In this document: piece after piece, positions 34,322 to 43,146 of the stretch
How positions within the stretch are numbered: the first letter of the stretch is position 1
How the letters are laid out: every line of letters begins with the position of its first letter
NCBI GenBank assembly: GCA_009684525.1
Contig: WKKR01000002.1
Location: forward strand, 620,001 to 684,000
DNA length: 64,000 bases
Direction of reading: 5' to 3'
Source: Geobacter sp.
GTDB taxonomy: Bacteria; Desulfobacterota; Desulfuromonadia; Geobacterales; DSM-12255
Notes under the pieces: model-generated
The model's input: only the letters and a program-made list of their open reading frames with translations
Database searches by the model: none
Told to the model about the DNA's origin: nothing
Position numbers and translations under genes: made by a program

Positions 34322-34558
34322 CTAGCTTCCGCTTTCTGTTGAGCTTGTTGCGAGTTCTTCGTGTTTTCCTGAATTGCCGTTGCGCAGACGAATGAATTCT
34401 ATGATGTGCGTAAGGGCCACGAGGGAACAGTAGCCGATGAATACATACGCAAAGACGCTTGTAAAGGTACCTTCATCTGCAGAAGCTGCTGCCCAGGAAT
34501 TTGTTACAGTGCAGATCAAGGCGGTCAGTACGGTTGCGACAGAGTAACCTCTATGCAT
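34322..34558 (-). CDS. Small membrane protein (third of a set of three)
   Basis: 78 aa. N-terminal signal-like helix (about 6-23, ending SWAAASA), an acidic short loop, a second membrane helix (about 34-54), and a charged C-terminal tail ending in Ser/Glu. Shares size and layout with the proteins at 34586 and 35296. It ends five bases beyond the stop of the convergent REC-PilZ gene. Function unknown. Confidence 0.65.
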   Translation of the reverse strand: MHRGYSVATVLTALICTVTNSWAAASADEGTFTSVFAYVFIGYCSLVALTHIIEFIRLRNGNSGKHEELATSSTESGS

Positions 34559-34585
34559 GGTCCCCCTCCTTTTGCCCCATACGCG

Positions 34586-34825
34586 TTACTGTTCGGCAGA
34601 TTCCTTGGCCAAATCGGCGGACGGGCTCTTTTTAACACCTGACGCAAAACCGACAATCATCATTATGGCTGGAAACAGTTGTACCACAACGATGAGTGCA
34701 CACATGCCAAGGAATATCCAAACAAAAAGGTTGCTACTATCTTCTCGCGCACCAGAAGCTGCGAAGGCTGCCGGGACAACGATAATGCTCATTGCCTGAA
34801 TGATAGTATTCACAACAGATCTCAT
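34586..34825 (-). CDS. Small membrane protein (second of the set)
   Basis: 79 aa. Signal-like N-terminus with AFAASGAREDSS around residue 20-31, then one long membrane helix (about 33-60) and a basic/acidic tail. The AFAASGA stretch is shared word for word with the protein at 35296, so the two are paralogues. A GGAGGTATTACC Shine-Dalgarno precedes the ATG at 34825. No known family. Confidence 0.7.
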   Translation of the reverse strand: MRSVVNTIIQAMSIIVVPAAFAASGAREDSSNLFVWIFLGMCALIVVVQLFPAIMMIVGFASGVKKSPSADLAKESAEQ

Positions 34826-34855
34826 GGTAATACCTCCACTGGTGCTCAGAAGTCG

Positions 34856-35257
34856 TCAATAGCTTCCGCAGGTAGCCTGTCCACGCAACATGTTCTTTAT
34901 GGCACACCTTACAGCCTCCAGAAGTTCCTGCCTGGCTTCTGGATCGAAGGATTTACGTGCGTGATAAAAAATGCCTTCGCTTCGCACTCTACGCATGACA
35001 GGTAGTGGCTGGTCCCCGGAAACGAGGATGATGGGAACCTTTTTATTGCAACGCTTCAGAATCGGTACCAGTTCCACGGCGCTGACATCGTCACATTTCT
35101 GCCCGAGTATGATGACCTCTGCCTTTTTCTTCAGAGTATCGTTCAGGACGCTTGCGAGGGAATCAGTTACGGTTACAGAGTATCCTGCCTGACCGAGAAG
35201 GGCGGCAATCTTTTCTCTGCTGTCGTTATCACTATCGGCAACCAAAAGGGTTATCAT
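34856..35257 (-). CDS. Pseudo-receiver, response-regulator fold without phospho-Asp
   Basis: 133 aa from the ATG at 35257 (GAGG about 12 bases before); the frame is open upstream to 35299 but that part is unlikely. A stand-alone receiver fold: acidic residues in VADSDND, Ser in ILVSGD, Lys in HARKSFD. The phospho-acceptor position is Gly52 (EVIILGQKCDD), so phosphorylation by the normal route is not expected. It lies between two of the small membrane proteins in one unit, suggesting a partner or regulatory role with them. C-terminus has an unusual Cys (ATCGSY). Confidence 0.75.
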   Translation of the reverse strand: MITLLVADSDNDSREKIAALLGQAGYSVTVTDSLASVLNDTLKKKAEVIILGQKCDDVSAVELVPILKRCNKKVPIILVSGDQPLPVMRRVRSEGIFYHARKSFDPEARQELLEAVRCAIKNMLRGQATCGSY

Positions 35258-35295
35258 GGTGGTCAGCCTCGCTGGTATTGGGGTTGTCCTGCCGG

Positions 35296-35520
35296 TCACT
35301 CGCTAGCCTGCTGTGCTTTTTCTTCCTTGCCAAATATGCCTTTGAGCATGGAACCGAAGAGCAGCATGCCTGGAACCAGCTGAAAGATGATGATTATGGC
35401 GCCGAATGCGAGAAAAAGCGTGACAAGCAGACCATTTTCGTCTGAAGATGCCCCACTGGCGGCAAATGCTGAAGATGTGATAAGGGCCAGAGCAGTTGTG
35501 ATTTTAAGAGCGGATTTCAT
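35296..35520 (-). CDS. Small membrane protein (first of the set)
   Basis: 74 aa from the ATG at 35520, supported by AAAGGAGG seven bases upstream; a start at 35541 would include the Shine-Dalgarno. Signal-like N-terminus ending SAFAASGASSDENG, a membrane helix (about 33-55) and the charged tail GKEEKAQQASE. First gene behind the sigma54-type promoter at 35567-35583. Function unknown; size and layout suggest a small membrane-stress or channel-like protein, which is speculation. Confidence 0.75.
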   Translation of the reverse strand: MKSALKITTALALITSSAFAASGASSDENGLLVTLFLAFGAIIIIFQLVPGMLLFGSMLKGIFGKEEKAQQASE

Positions 35521-35566
35521 GGGAGCCTCCTTTGACTGCATCTATAACGGATTATGCCTTATCACT

Positions 35567-35583
35567 AGCATCTGTCGTGCCAT
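35567..35583 (-). promoter_or_regulatory. Sigma54 (RpoN) type -24/-12 promoter
   Basis: Minus-strand sequence ATGGCACGACAGATGCT matches the consensus YTGGCACGRNNNTTGCW at all but two positions, with the correct GG-to-GC spacing. The start point would be near 35556, giving a 36-base leader before the ATG at 35520. It should require an NtrC-type activator. Confidence 0.65.
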
Positions 35584-35912
35584 AAGTTAGTTGGTGTTAA
35601 TAAAAACATTGTAACATGCTGATTGTAAAGGTGTCAGCGACCACTGAGCAGTAGGCTTTCAGATGACGACTGGGTGTCTACTGTATCGGGTATATATACA
35701 GACATGACAATGCTATGCAATAGAATGATTGCGGAGTCTGCAGGCTAAGTAGATGATATCTTGGCATTTCTTTGTGGAGAAAACAGTGTATAAAATTGTA
35801 AGTCAGCGCGTGGAACAAATGTCAGGAGCATTGTAGGTGTAAAGGAGAGTTGAGATAGCACGACAGTGTGTTATGCTATTGAAATCTGAATGAAACTGGG
35901 TTGAGGTGCGAT
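35584..35912. other. Intergenic, no gene seen
   Basis: AT-rich spacer between the sigma54-type promoter and the cytochrome gene. Binding sites for an enhancer-binding activator are expected upstream of 35583, but no clear dyad was found. The short AAAGGAGAG at 35840 is not followed by a frame. Confidence 0.4.
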
Positions 35913-36254
35913 ATGAGATTTATCTTTGGAGTGTTGTTCGGCATTATGTCGGTCGCGGTCATGAACGGATGCGTCATGATCTCAGCGTGGAAAAGCATAC
36001 CTCCTCCCGGTGGGTGTGACCAGTGCCATACCGCTGCCATCAGCAATGACTGGAAAGTGGCCTACCAGGCCCCGATACTGACTGACGAACGGAACCGGGA
36101 TGCGTTCCAGACTGCCACGTTCACCATGCCGCAAGCTGCCGGGCAACCTGCATCATCCCTTGAGGTGCGTAAGGTTCAGGACCTGAAATGCTTTGAATGC
36201 CACCGTACTCCCAATGCCGCACACCGTGGACGTGTCGGGCGTTTCCACCATTAA
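35913..36254 (+). CDS. Diheme c-type cytochrome lipoprotein
   Basis: 113 aa from the ATG at 35913 (GAGGTG five bases before). Signal helix (1-18) ends in VMNGC, a plausible lipobox with Cys19. Two CXXCH haem sites: CDQCH and CFECH, with HHs at the C-terminus (RGRVGRFHH) that can supply a distal ligand. A small envelope electron carrier, as frequent in metal-reducing bacteria. Ends 10 bases before the pyruvate kinase ATG, so they may be cotranscribed. Confidence 0.78.
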   Translation: MRFIFGVLFGIMSVAVMNGCVMISAWKSIPPPGGCDQCHTAAISNDWKVAYQAPILTDERNRDAFQTATFTMPQAAGQPASSLEVRKVQDLKCFECHRTPNAAHRGRVGRFHH

Positions 36255-36264
36255 GGTCGCCCAG

Positions 36265-37707
36265 ATGCCAAAAGCACTCCGCAGAACGAAAATTGTCGCA
36301 ACACTTGGGCCGGTGAGTTCATCCCCGGCGATGGTTGGCCAGCTCATGGATGCGGGGGTTGATCTGTTTCGACTCAATTTTTCCCATGGCAGCAATCAGG
36401 AAAAATTGTCGACCATCGCCATGATTCGTGAGATATCGGGACAAAAAAATCGTCCGGTTGGTATATTGGCTGATTTGCAGGGGCCGAAAATCAGAACGGG
36501 AAGAATGGAAAACGGTGCCCTGCTTCTCAATAAAGGCGAGCAGCTGTCCATAACCACCCGTGATCTGCTCGGTCGCCCCGGATTGATATCCACCGTGTAT
36601 CAAGCATTGCCAAAGGATGTGCAGCAGGGCTCACGAATACTGATGGATGATGGACTCATTGAGCTGAGGGTCATCGATGTCAAGGGGGATACGGTTCACT
36701 GTCTGGTTGTGGAAGGAGGAATCCTCAAGGACCTTAAGGGGATCAATCTTCCAGGGGTCAATGTCTCAAGCCCTTCACTGACGGAAAAAGACCTGAATGA
36801 CTTGGAGTTCTGCCTTCAGGCCAGGGTTGATTACATTGCGCTTTCCTTTGTGCGTACTGCAAATGACGTCGAAGGGCTGAAACGGATCATCTTCGAGCAT
36901 GACATGAACGTGCCGGTTATAGCAAAGATTGAAAAGCCCGAGGCACTGCGAAATTTCAAATCGATTCTTCGGGCTGCGGATGCCATTATGGTGGCCCGCG
37001 GTGATTTGGGAGTGGAAATCAACCCGGAAAAGGTCCCGCTTCTCCAGAAAAAGATCATCCGCGCCTGCAACGAGGCTGGCAAACCGGTTATTACCGCTAC
37101 GCAGATGCTGGAGTCGATGATTATCCATCCTCGACCGACACGTGCGGAGACCTCTGATGTGGCCAATGCCATCCTGGACGGCACCGATGCAGTGATGCTT
37201 TCCGGTGAGACGGCGTCCGGCGCGCATCCGGTGGCAGCGGTACGAACCATGGCCAAGGTTGCAGTCGATGTGGAACGTTCCGAGTTGTGGCGTCTCACAC
37301 CCCGTAAACACACCCACAGCAACAATGTCGCCCAGGCTGTGGCTGAAGCTGCTTGCCAGGCGGCAGCTTCGCTCAAGGCAAAGACCATTGCGGTCTTTAC
37401 TGAATCAGGAAGCACGGCAGCACTCATCTCGAAATTCCGTCCGCAGCTGCCGATAATAGCCTTTACTTCGGTTCCTGAGATTGAGCGTCGCCTCTCTCTC
37501 TATTGGGGGGTGAGGACCTGCAGGGTAGGTAAGGTCTCCGGCACCGATGAGCAGATATTTGCCGTTGAGGAAACTATGCTTTCTCTCGGCTACAGGAAAG
37601 GTGATGTCGCCATAATCACCATGGGTGTACCGATCGAGGCCAGGGGATCGACCAATCTCATGAAGGTACACAAGCTAGGTGCAAAAGGATTCTACGAAAT
37701 ATTCTAG
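36265..37707 (+). CDS. pyk: Pyruvate kinase
   Basis: 480 aa from the ATG at 36265, with AAGG seven bases upstream and directly after the cytochrome stop; the frame is open upstream to 36193 but that would overlap the cytochrome gene. Catalyses PEP + ADP to pyruvate + ATP. Seen: RTKIVATLGPVSSSP, LFRLNFSHG, the IAKIEKPEAL helix with the catalytic Lys, VARGDLGVEI with the metal Asp, and TATQMLESMI. The C-terminal allosteric domain (about 360-480) is full length. Confidence 0.96.
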   Translation: MPKALRRTKIVATLGPVSSSPAMVGQLMDAGVDLFRLNFSHGSNQEKLSTIAMIREISGQKNRPVGILADLQGPKIRTGRMENGALLLNKGEQLSITTRDLLGRPGLISTVYQALPKDVQQGSRILMDDGLIELRVIDVKGDTVHCLVVEGGILKDLKGINLPGVNVSSPSLTEKDLNDLEFCLQARVDYIALSFVRTANDVEGLKRIIFEHDMNVPVIAKIEKPEALRNFKSILRAADAIMVARGDLGVEINPEKVPLLQKKIIRACNEAGKPVITATQMLESMIIHPRPTRAETSDVANAILDGTDAVMLSGETASGAHPVAAVRTMAKVAVDVERSELWRLTPRKHTHSNNVAQAVAEAACQAAASLKAKTIAVFTESGSTAALISKFRPQLPIIAFTSVPEIERRLSLYWGVRTCRVGKVSGTDEQIFAVEETMLSLGYRKGDVAIITMGVPIEARGSTNLMKVHKLGAKGFYEIF

Positions 37708-37719
37708 GGGAGTGCACTG

Positions 37720-38844
37720 ATGCGAAAGCTGTTTGACGAGACGCGGATCAAGGGGATGCACCTTGCCAACCGGCTAGTGCGCTCTGCAACGTGGGAAGGA
37801 ATGTGTGCCGATGACGGTCACCCAACGCGAAAGCTGGCGGAATATTACCGTACCCTGGCCAGCGGGCGGGTGGGGCTGCTCATCAGTGGTTATGCCTATG
37901 TTCGCCCGGATGGCAAGCAACTCCCCGGCCAGTTGGGAATATATCGGGACGAGGTAGTGCCCGATCTTGCATTGTTGGCAGAGTCGGTCCACCGGGAAGG
38001 GGGGAAGCTCTGCATGCAGCTGGTTCACTGCGGCGGGCAGACCACAGCCACCTACGCGGGAAGTCAGCCAGTCGCTCCATCTGCTCTCAAGGTCGATCAG
38101 TATCCCGAGATGCCGGCAGCGCTAACGATTGAAGATATCAGGACCATTGTCGAATGTTTCGGCGCAGCTGCGCGGCGGGTAAAAGATTCGGGGTGCGACG
38201 CCGTTCAGATTCACGCTGCCCATGGCTATCTCATCAATCAGTTCCTTTCTCCCCTTACCAACTGCCGTGAAGACGGCTACGGCGGCAATACGGAAAGCCG
38301 TTGCCGCTTCATGGTGGAAGTCTACCGTTCTGTGAGAGAAGCGGTCGGCCATGAATTCCCCGTGCTGGCAAAACTCAATGGTTCGGACAACCTTGACGGC
38401 GGACTGACACTGGATGATGCGGTGATTGCCGCGCGGATCCTCGATGACGAAGGTATCGATGCCATAGAGGTGAGCGGCGGCACGCCTGCCTCCGGTAACA
38501 AGACACCGGTGCGGCAGGGGATCGAATCGCGGGAAAAAGAGGCGTACAATCTGCCGCTGGCGTATCGGATCAAGAATGCGGTGACCTGTCCCGTGATAGT
38601 CGTTGGCGGTCTCAGGTCGTTTGAGCTCGTGGAGGGGATTGTCAGGCGGGAAGAAGCTGACTTTGTTGCATTCTCTCGCCCGTTGATCCGCGAACCGAAT
38701 CTCCCCCGGCGCTGGGAGGAGGGGAACGAAGTCCATGCACGCTGTATCTCGTGCAATGGCTGTTTTAAACCGGGGCTGAAAGAAGGTGGCATTTACTGCA
38801 TCGTCGACAAGATTGAGCGGGAAAACAGGGATACTTCACTGTGA
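37720..38844 (+). CDS. NADH:flavin oxidoreductase, Old Yellow Enzyme family
   Basis: 374 aa, single-domain OYE-type TIM barrel with FMN. Signatures: RLVRSATWEG near the FMN phosphate, MQLVHCGGQT, and the HAAHGYLINQFLSP catalytic stretch with the His-x2-His/Asn pattern. No C-terminal FAD or Fe-S domain as in 2,4-dienoyl-CoA reductase, so likely an ene-reductase acting on enones or aromatic nitro compounds. The C-terminal end carries CISCNGC, a Cys cluster near residues 340-347 that is uncommon in true OYEs. 12 bp after pyk. Confidence 0.88.
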   Translation: MRKLFDETRIKGMHLANRLVRSATWEGMCADDGHPTRKLAEYYRTLASGRVGLLISGYAYVRPDGKQLPGQLGIYRDEVVPDLALLAESVHREGGKLCMQLVHCGGQTTATYAGSQPVAPSALKVDQYPEMPAALTIEDIRTIVECFGAAARRVKDSGCDAVQIHAAHGYLINQFLSPLTNCREDGYGGNTESRCRFMVEVYRSVREAVGHEFPVLAKLNGSDNLDGGLTLDDAVIAARILDDEGIDAIEVSGGTPASGNKTPVRQGIESREKEAYNLPLAYRIKNAVTCPVIVVGGLRSFELVEGIVRREEADFVAFSRPLIREPNLPRRWEEGNEVHARCISCNGCFKPGLKEGGIYCIVDKIERENRDTSL

Positions 38845-38869
38845 TGCATTTCAGAATACCGGCACGGTA

Positions 38870-39775
38870 ATGTCCAATATCATCTTGCTCATTGTCTGTT
38901 TCCTTGCCGGAATGGGGTTACGGCGCACCGGCCGCTTTCCCGAATCCACTCCTGCAGCGCTCAACGGCTTCATCATTCACGTATCGCTTCCTGCCCTTGC
39001 TCTTCTCCATATCCACCGGCTTACTCTCGACGTTTCCCTGCTTTTTACTGCCGGGATGGCCTGGTGCCTGTTCGGTGCTGGCTATCTCTTCTTCAAGTTG
39101 ACCGGACGACTGGCAGGCCTGGATACCCAAAGTATTGGTGCCCTCATGCTGGTGGGGGGGCTGGGCAATACCTCATTTGTCGGTCTGCCCATGATAGAGG
39201 CATACTACGGCAAGGAGTACCTGGGGATCGGGCTTATTGCCGATCAGCTCGGCTCTTTCCTTGTCCTCTCCACGCTCGGTATTCTGACTGCCACCATCTA
39301 TTCGAGTGGCCATACCTCCCCCCGTGAGATCATTCGTAAGGTCATCCTTTTCCCGCCCTTCCAGGCGTTGCTCTTGGCGTTTCTGCTCAAACCGCTGCCG
39401 TTTCCCGAGTGGCTCACCAGTGTCCTGCAAAAACTCGGCGACACCCTGACACCGCTAGCCCTCGCTTCAGTCGGGTTCCAGCTCCGGTTTGGCCAGATCA
39501 GACAGGAGCTGAAGGGGCTTTCGCTGGGGTTGCTCTATAAACTGGCGCTCGGCCCGGTGATCCTCTATCTCGTCTATGTGGTCATGCTTGGCGGCAGTGG
39601 CAAGGTCATGCAGGTAACCCTTTTCGAGGCAGCCATGGCGCCGATGATCACGGCTGGCATCATAGCCGTCGATCACCGGCTGAACCCGTCATTGGTTACG
39701 CTCATGCTCGGGATCGGCATTCCTTTGTCGTTTCTCTCTCTTCCGCTCTGGTGGTGGCTTCTGCAGGGGGTATAA
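38870..39775 (+). CDS. AEC-family (auxin efflux carrier-type) transporter
   Basis: 301 aa from the ATG at 38870, chosen because an upstream in-frame ATG at 38786 would overlap the previous gene by 59 bases. Ten helices in two inverted repeats; family marks are LNGFIIHVSLPALAL in helix 2 and the middle GGLGNTSFVGLPM with the crossover helix. Members export or import organic acids such as malonate or auxin-like compounds. Substrate unknown. Confidence 0.85.
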   Translation: MSNIILLIVCFLAGMGLRRTGRFPESTPAALNGFIIHVSLPALALLHIHRLTLDVSLLFTAGMAWCLFGAGYLFFKLTGRLAGLDTQSIGALMLVGGLGNTSFVGLPMIEAYYGKEYLGIGLIADQLGSFLVLSTLGILTATIYSSGHTSPREIIRKVILFPPFQALLLAFLLKPLPFPEWLTSVLQKLGDTLTPLALASVGFQLRFGQIRQELKGLSLGLLYKLALGPVILYLVYVVMLGGSGKVMQVTLFEAAMAPMITAGIIAVDHRLNPSLVTLMLGIGIPLSFLSLPLWWWLLQGV

Positions 39776-39803
39776 CAAAAAAGCCCTCCGGGTGAGAGGG
39801 CTT
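39776..39803 (-). terminator. Terminator of prfC
   Basis: Stem AAGCCCTC with GAGGGCTT around a 7-base loop, with an A-run at 39776-39782 that reads TTTTTT on the minus strand. Lies 22 bp past the prfC stop; it may also serve the plus-strand AEC gene more weakly. Confidence 0.8.
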
Positions 39804-39825
39804 GAAGGTGATGATGGTCCGACAG

Positions 39826-41409
39826 CTAGCGGTGTTCGCGGGTTTCGAGGAACACCAGTTCCTTCCAGTTTTCCATAGTGTTTTCCAGGCGCCACTGGCT
39901 TCCTGCCAGATAGGCCAGATTACCTTCCCCGTCGATATAGCAGTGCATGGCCTCTTTACGCTGGAATTCGTCCAGTTTCTTCTTTTCCCCGGTTACCCAC
40001 CTGGCGGTGACATAGGATGCCGGTTCATAGGTGGCCTTGACCTTGTATTCATGTTCAAGCCGGTGCATGACCACATCGAACTGGAGCAGGCCGACAGCGC
40101 CGACGATCCAGTCAGCACCCATCTGGGCACGGAAAACCTGGGTGGTCCCTTCTTCTGCCAGCTGTACCAGCCCTTTTTCCAGCGATTTTGACTTCATCGG
40201 GTCGAGGAGTCGGACCTTGCGGAAATGCTCCGGGGCGAAATTGGGGATGCCGGTGAACTTGAGGTCTTCTCCTTGGGTAAAGGTGTCCCCGATCTTGATG
40301 ATGCCGTGGTTGTGGATGCCGATGATGTCGCCGGGATATGCCTCGTCCACGTTGGTCCGGTCCTGGGCCATGAAGATCGTCGCATTGGCGATCTGCATGT
40401 CGCGGCCGAGTCGCAGGTGCTTGACCTTCATGCCACGGGTGAACTTTCCCGAGCAGATCCGGAAGAAGGCGATACGATCGCGGTGGGCAGGGTCCATGTT
40501 CGCCTGGATCTTGAACACAAAGCCGCTGAATGGTTCTTCATAGGGGGATACGGTGCGGGTCACCGCTTCACGGGGGAGTGGTGCCGGTGCATGCTCGACG
40601 AAGCTGTCGAGCAGCTGCTGGACCCCGAAGGTGTTGATGGCGCTGCCGAAGAAGACCGGTGTCTGCAGCCCGGCCAGGTAGGCCTCCTGTTCAAAGGGCT
40701 GTGCAACTCCCTCGATCAGTTCGATATCGTGCCTGAGTTCATCGACCTGGCTTCCCAGGAGCTGTTCGAGTCGAGGGTCGTCGAGCCCCTGAACGGTTAC
40801 GATCTGTCCGGTTCCTCGTTCCGCCTCCGGGTCGAAAAAGGTCAACTCCTTGGTATAGAGGTGATAGGTGCCACGAAACCGTTTGCCCATGCCAATCGGC
40901 CAGGTCATGGGAGCACACTGGATCTTAAGGACGCTCTCTATTTCGTCGATCAGTTCCAAAGGTTCGCGCCCTTCACGGTCAAGCTTGTTGATGAAGGTCA
41001 TGATCGGGGTGTGCCGAAGCCGGCAGACCTCAAGGAGTTTCTTGGTCTGGCTTTCCACCCCTTTCACCGAGTCGATGACCATCAGAGCGGAGTCAACGGC
41101 AGTGAGGACACGATAGGTATCTTCGGAAAAGTCGTTGTGGCCGGGGGTGTCGAGAAGATTGACCTCGAAATCCTGGTAGGTGAACTTCATGACCGACGAA
41201 GTAACGGAAATGCCACGCTGTTTTTCCATCTCCATCCAGTCGGAGGTGGCATGACGGGATGCCTTCCGCGCCCGAACCTCGCCAGCCTGTTGAATGGCGC
41301 CACCAAAAAGGAGGAGTTTTTCGGTGATGGTGGTCTTTCCAGCGTCCGGATGGCTAATTATGGCGAAGGTGCGGCGCCTGTCGATTTCATGAACATTGTA
41401 TTGCTGCAC
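39826..41409 (-). CDS. prfC: Peptide chain release factor 3
   Basis: 527 aa from the GTG at 41409 with GGAG 8 bases upstream; the extension to 41472 is out of register with the family. A translational GTPase that recycles RF1/RF2. Motifs: G1 SHPDAGKTT, effector region GISVTSS, G3 DTPGHNDF, G4 NKLD, and the RF3-specific C-terminal domain with EEGTTQVFR. Length is typical. A dyad lies in its 5' leader (41444-41464). Confidence 0.97.
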   Translation of the reverse strand: MQQYNVHEIDRRRTFAIISHPDAGKTTITEKLLLFGGAIQQAGEVRARKASRHATSDWMEMEKQRGISVTSSVMKFTYQDFEVNLLDTPGHNDFSEDTYRVLTAVDSALMVIDSVKGVESQTKKLLEVCRLRHTPIMTFINKLDREGREPLELIDEIESVLKIQCAPMTWPIGMGKRFRGTYHLYTKELTFFDPEAERGTGQIVTVQGLDDPRLEQLLGSQVDELRHDIELIEGVAQPFEQEAYLAGLQTPVFFGSAINTFGVQQLLDSFVEHAPAPLPREAVTRTVSPYEEPFSGFVFKIQANMDPAHRDRIAFFRICSGKFTRGMKVKHLRLGRDMQIANATIFMAQDRTNVDEAYPGDIIGIHNHGIIKIGDTFTQGEDLKFTGIPNFAPEHFRKVRLLDPMKSKSLEKGLVQLAEEGTTQVFRAQMGADWIVGAVGLLQFDVVMHRLEHEYKVKATYEPASYVTARWVTGEKKKLDEFQRKEAMHCYIDGEGNLAYLAGSQWRLENTMENWKELVFLETREHR

Positions 41410-41443
41410 GATGCAACTCCGAAAAAAATCTGGACAAAATAAA

Positions 41444-41464
41444 GGCGAAGAGGATATCTTCGCC
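41444..41464. promoter_or_regulatory. Palindrome between divergent prfC and PilZ genes
   Basis: GGCGAAGA and TCTTCGCC separated by five bases. On the plus strand a perfect TATAAT follows at 41474-41479, so the palindrome covers the -35 region of the PilZ gene. On the minus strand it is followed by TTTATTTT, making a terminator-like hairpin in the prfC leader, 35 bp before its start. Operator or attenuator; cannot be decided. Confidence 0.5.
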
Positions 41465-41541
41465 AAAAACAATGCTATAATTGCACGTTAGAAAAAAAAG
41501 GGCAACAGCAATCTGCCTGTTTCGGACATGGGGCGTTCTGT

Positions 41542-42240
41542 ATGAGTGATGTCTATCATCTGTTGACGGTTGCTGATGTTCAGAAAGACACGGCTGCTAT
41601 TGTCGAGGTGCTGAAGGGGATTCATGAATCACGTCTCCCCAACGACCTGAGGCTGCTCAACTATTACCGGGAGATGCCGGTCAGCTATGATGCGGTGGTC
41701 TCATTTATCGATGAAGACCTGGTAGAGCTCAAGGTGCATCAACACCAGGCCGTGGTGATGTATGCCGAAAAGATGACCTTCCTGAAGAGTGCCCATTTCC
41801 CTCACGATGTGGTTGCAAAGACTTATAAGGTCAATGTTGACAAGAGTGTGGCCTTGCTCTCACGCTTTTCCTATGCCCAGATACGGGCAGAACGACGGCG
41901 ATTCATCCGTGTGGAGATCGGTGAGAGGATAGAGATTGCTTTCAGGCGGTTGGGAGTAAATGTGCCCGGACGGCTTCTGGATATCTCCATCGGTGGCCTT
42001 TCGCTTGTCAGCCCCGAGCAGCATGCCGTTGACCTTGAAACCGCGGGCATCCTCAGTGTCTCTCTTCCCAATGTTCAGTTGGAGATTCCCGGCAGACTCA
42101 TAAAAATTATCCCCCTCGACGCCCAGTGGCGATATATCTTCGAATTGGAAACTGACAACCGGATAGAAGCTGCGATATCGCAGTTCATTTTCCAGAAGCA
42201 GGTCGAGATCATCCGGGAGCTGAAGGACCAGTTGTTCTGA
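41542..42240 (+). CDS. YcgR-like PilZ-domain protein
   Basis: 232 aa. Residues 1-105 are a beta-rich YcgR-N-like domain (PilZN); residues 108-230 are a PilZ domain with the full c-di-GMP motifs: RRRFIRVEIG (RxxxR) and LLDISIGGLSL (DxSxxG). Expected to bind c-di-GMP and act on motility or on a regulator. Single gene, preceded by the palindrome at 41444. Confidence 0.85.
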   Translation: MSDVYHLLTVADVQKDTAAIVEVLKGIHESRLPNDLRLLNYYREMPVSYDAVVSFIDEDLVELKVHQHQAVVMYAEKMTFLKSAHFPHDVVAKTYKVNVDKSVALLSRFSYAQIRAERRRFIRVEIGERIEIAFRRLGVNVPGRLLDISIGGLSLVSPEQHAVDLETAGILSVSLPNVQLEIPGRLIKIIPLDAQWRYIFELETDNRIEAAISQFIFQKQVEIIRELKDQLF

Positions 42241-42334
42241 ATAAAAACTCCTGCCCGCAGACCTCCTGCCTGTCGTGCTGCTCTGCTGGTGGCGGAATCG
42301 ACATGCGCCTGCTTGAATCTTTCCCCGTATACCT

Positions 42335-43093
42335 ATGCTGGTAGACACCCATTGCCATCTGGATGAACCGGGCCTGAACTGCAGGCTGGAGCAGGTGTTG
42401 TCCACTGCCAATGACGCCGGAGTGTCGCGGTTCATCGTCCCTGGTGTTGACGGGCAGCATTGGCCTCGCATCGCCTCCACCGCCGATGCGAGACGAGGGA
42501 TTTTTCCTGCCTATGGCCTTCATCCGATGCATGCCGCCCACTTTACGCCTGCGATGTTTGACCGTCTCAAGGAGTACCTCCCTCAAGCGGTTGCCGTCGG
42601 TGAGATTGGCCTTGATTACCTGTGCACGGATGTGCCGCGGGAGATACAGGTTGAGGCCTTCCGCCAGCAACTCCGGCTGGCGGTGCAGTCAGGGATGCCG
42701 GTGCTCATCCACTGCCGGCAGGCCTTTCGCGATCTCATGGATATCCTGCGCCAAGAGACGGTGCAGCGGGTCGGCGGGGTCATGCATGCCTTTTCGGGAA
42801 GTCCGGAGATCGCCCGGGAGGCGGTAAGGCTCGGTTTGCTCATTTCAGTTGCCGGTCCGGTGACGTATGCCAATGCAGTTCGTCCGCTGCAGGTGGCTGC
42901 GCAGGTACCTCTCGACAGTCTGGTGATCGAAACCGATGCCCCTGATCTTACTCCCGAACCGCACAGAGGCGGGAAGAATGAGCCGGCGTTCCTCCCTCTG
43001 GTTGCAGCGGCGGTTGCACGTATTCGCGGTGTATCCTTCGAAGAGGTGGCGGAAGCAACAACGGCAAATGCCCGCCGATTATTCGGGATATGA
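42335..43093 (+). CDS. tatD: TatD-family metal-dependent deoxyribonuclease
   Basis: 252 aa TIM barrel. Metal ligands: DTHCHLDE at the N-terminus, the catalytic Glu in AVGEIGLDY, His in VLIHCRQAF, His in MHAFSGS and the final Asp in IETDAPDL. Members have 3'-5' exonuclease or D-aminoacyl-tRNA-editing-like activities. The ORF ends 53 bp before tcdA. Confidence 0.92.
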   Translation: MLVDTHCHLDEPGLNCRLEQVLSTANDAGVSRFIVPGVDGQHWPRIASTADARRGIFPAYGLHPMHAAHFTPAMFDRLKEYLPQAVAVGEIGLDYLCTDVPREIQVEAFRQQLRLAVQSGMPVLIHCRQAFRDLMDILRQETVQRVGGVMHAFSGSPEIAREAVRLGLLISVAGPVTYANAVRPLQVAAQVPLDSLVIETDAPDLTPEPHRGGKNEPAFLPLVAAAVARIRGVSFEEVAEATTANARRLFGI

Positions 43094-43146
43094 AGCGGAT
43101 TTTCTCGGCATACATGCGGCACGTTGGCTCCTGGAGAAAGGGATAG

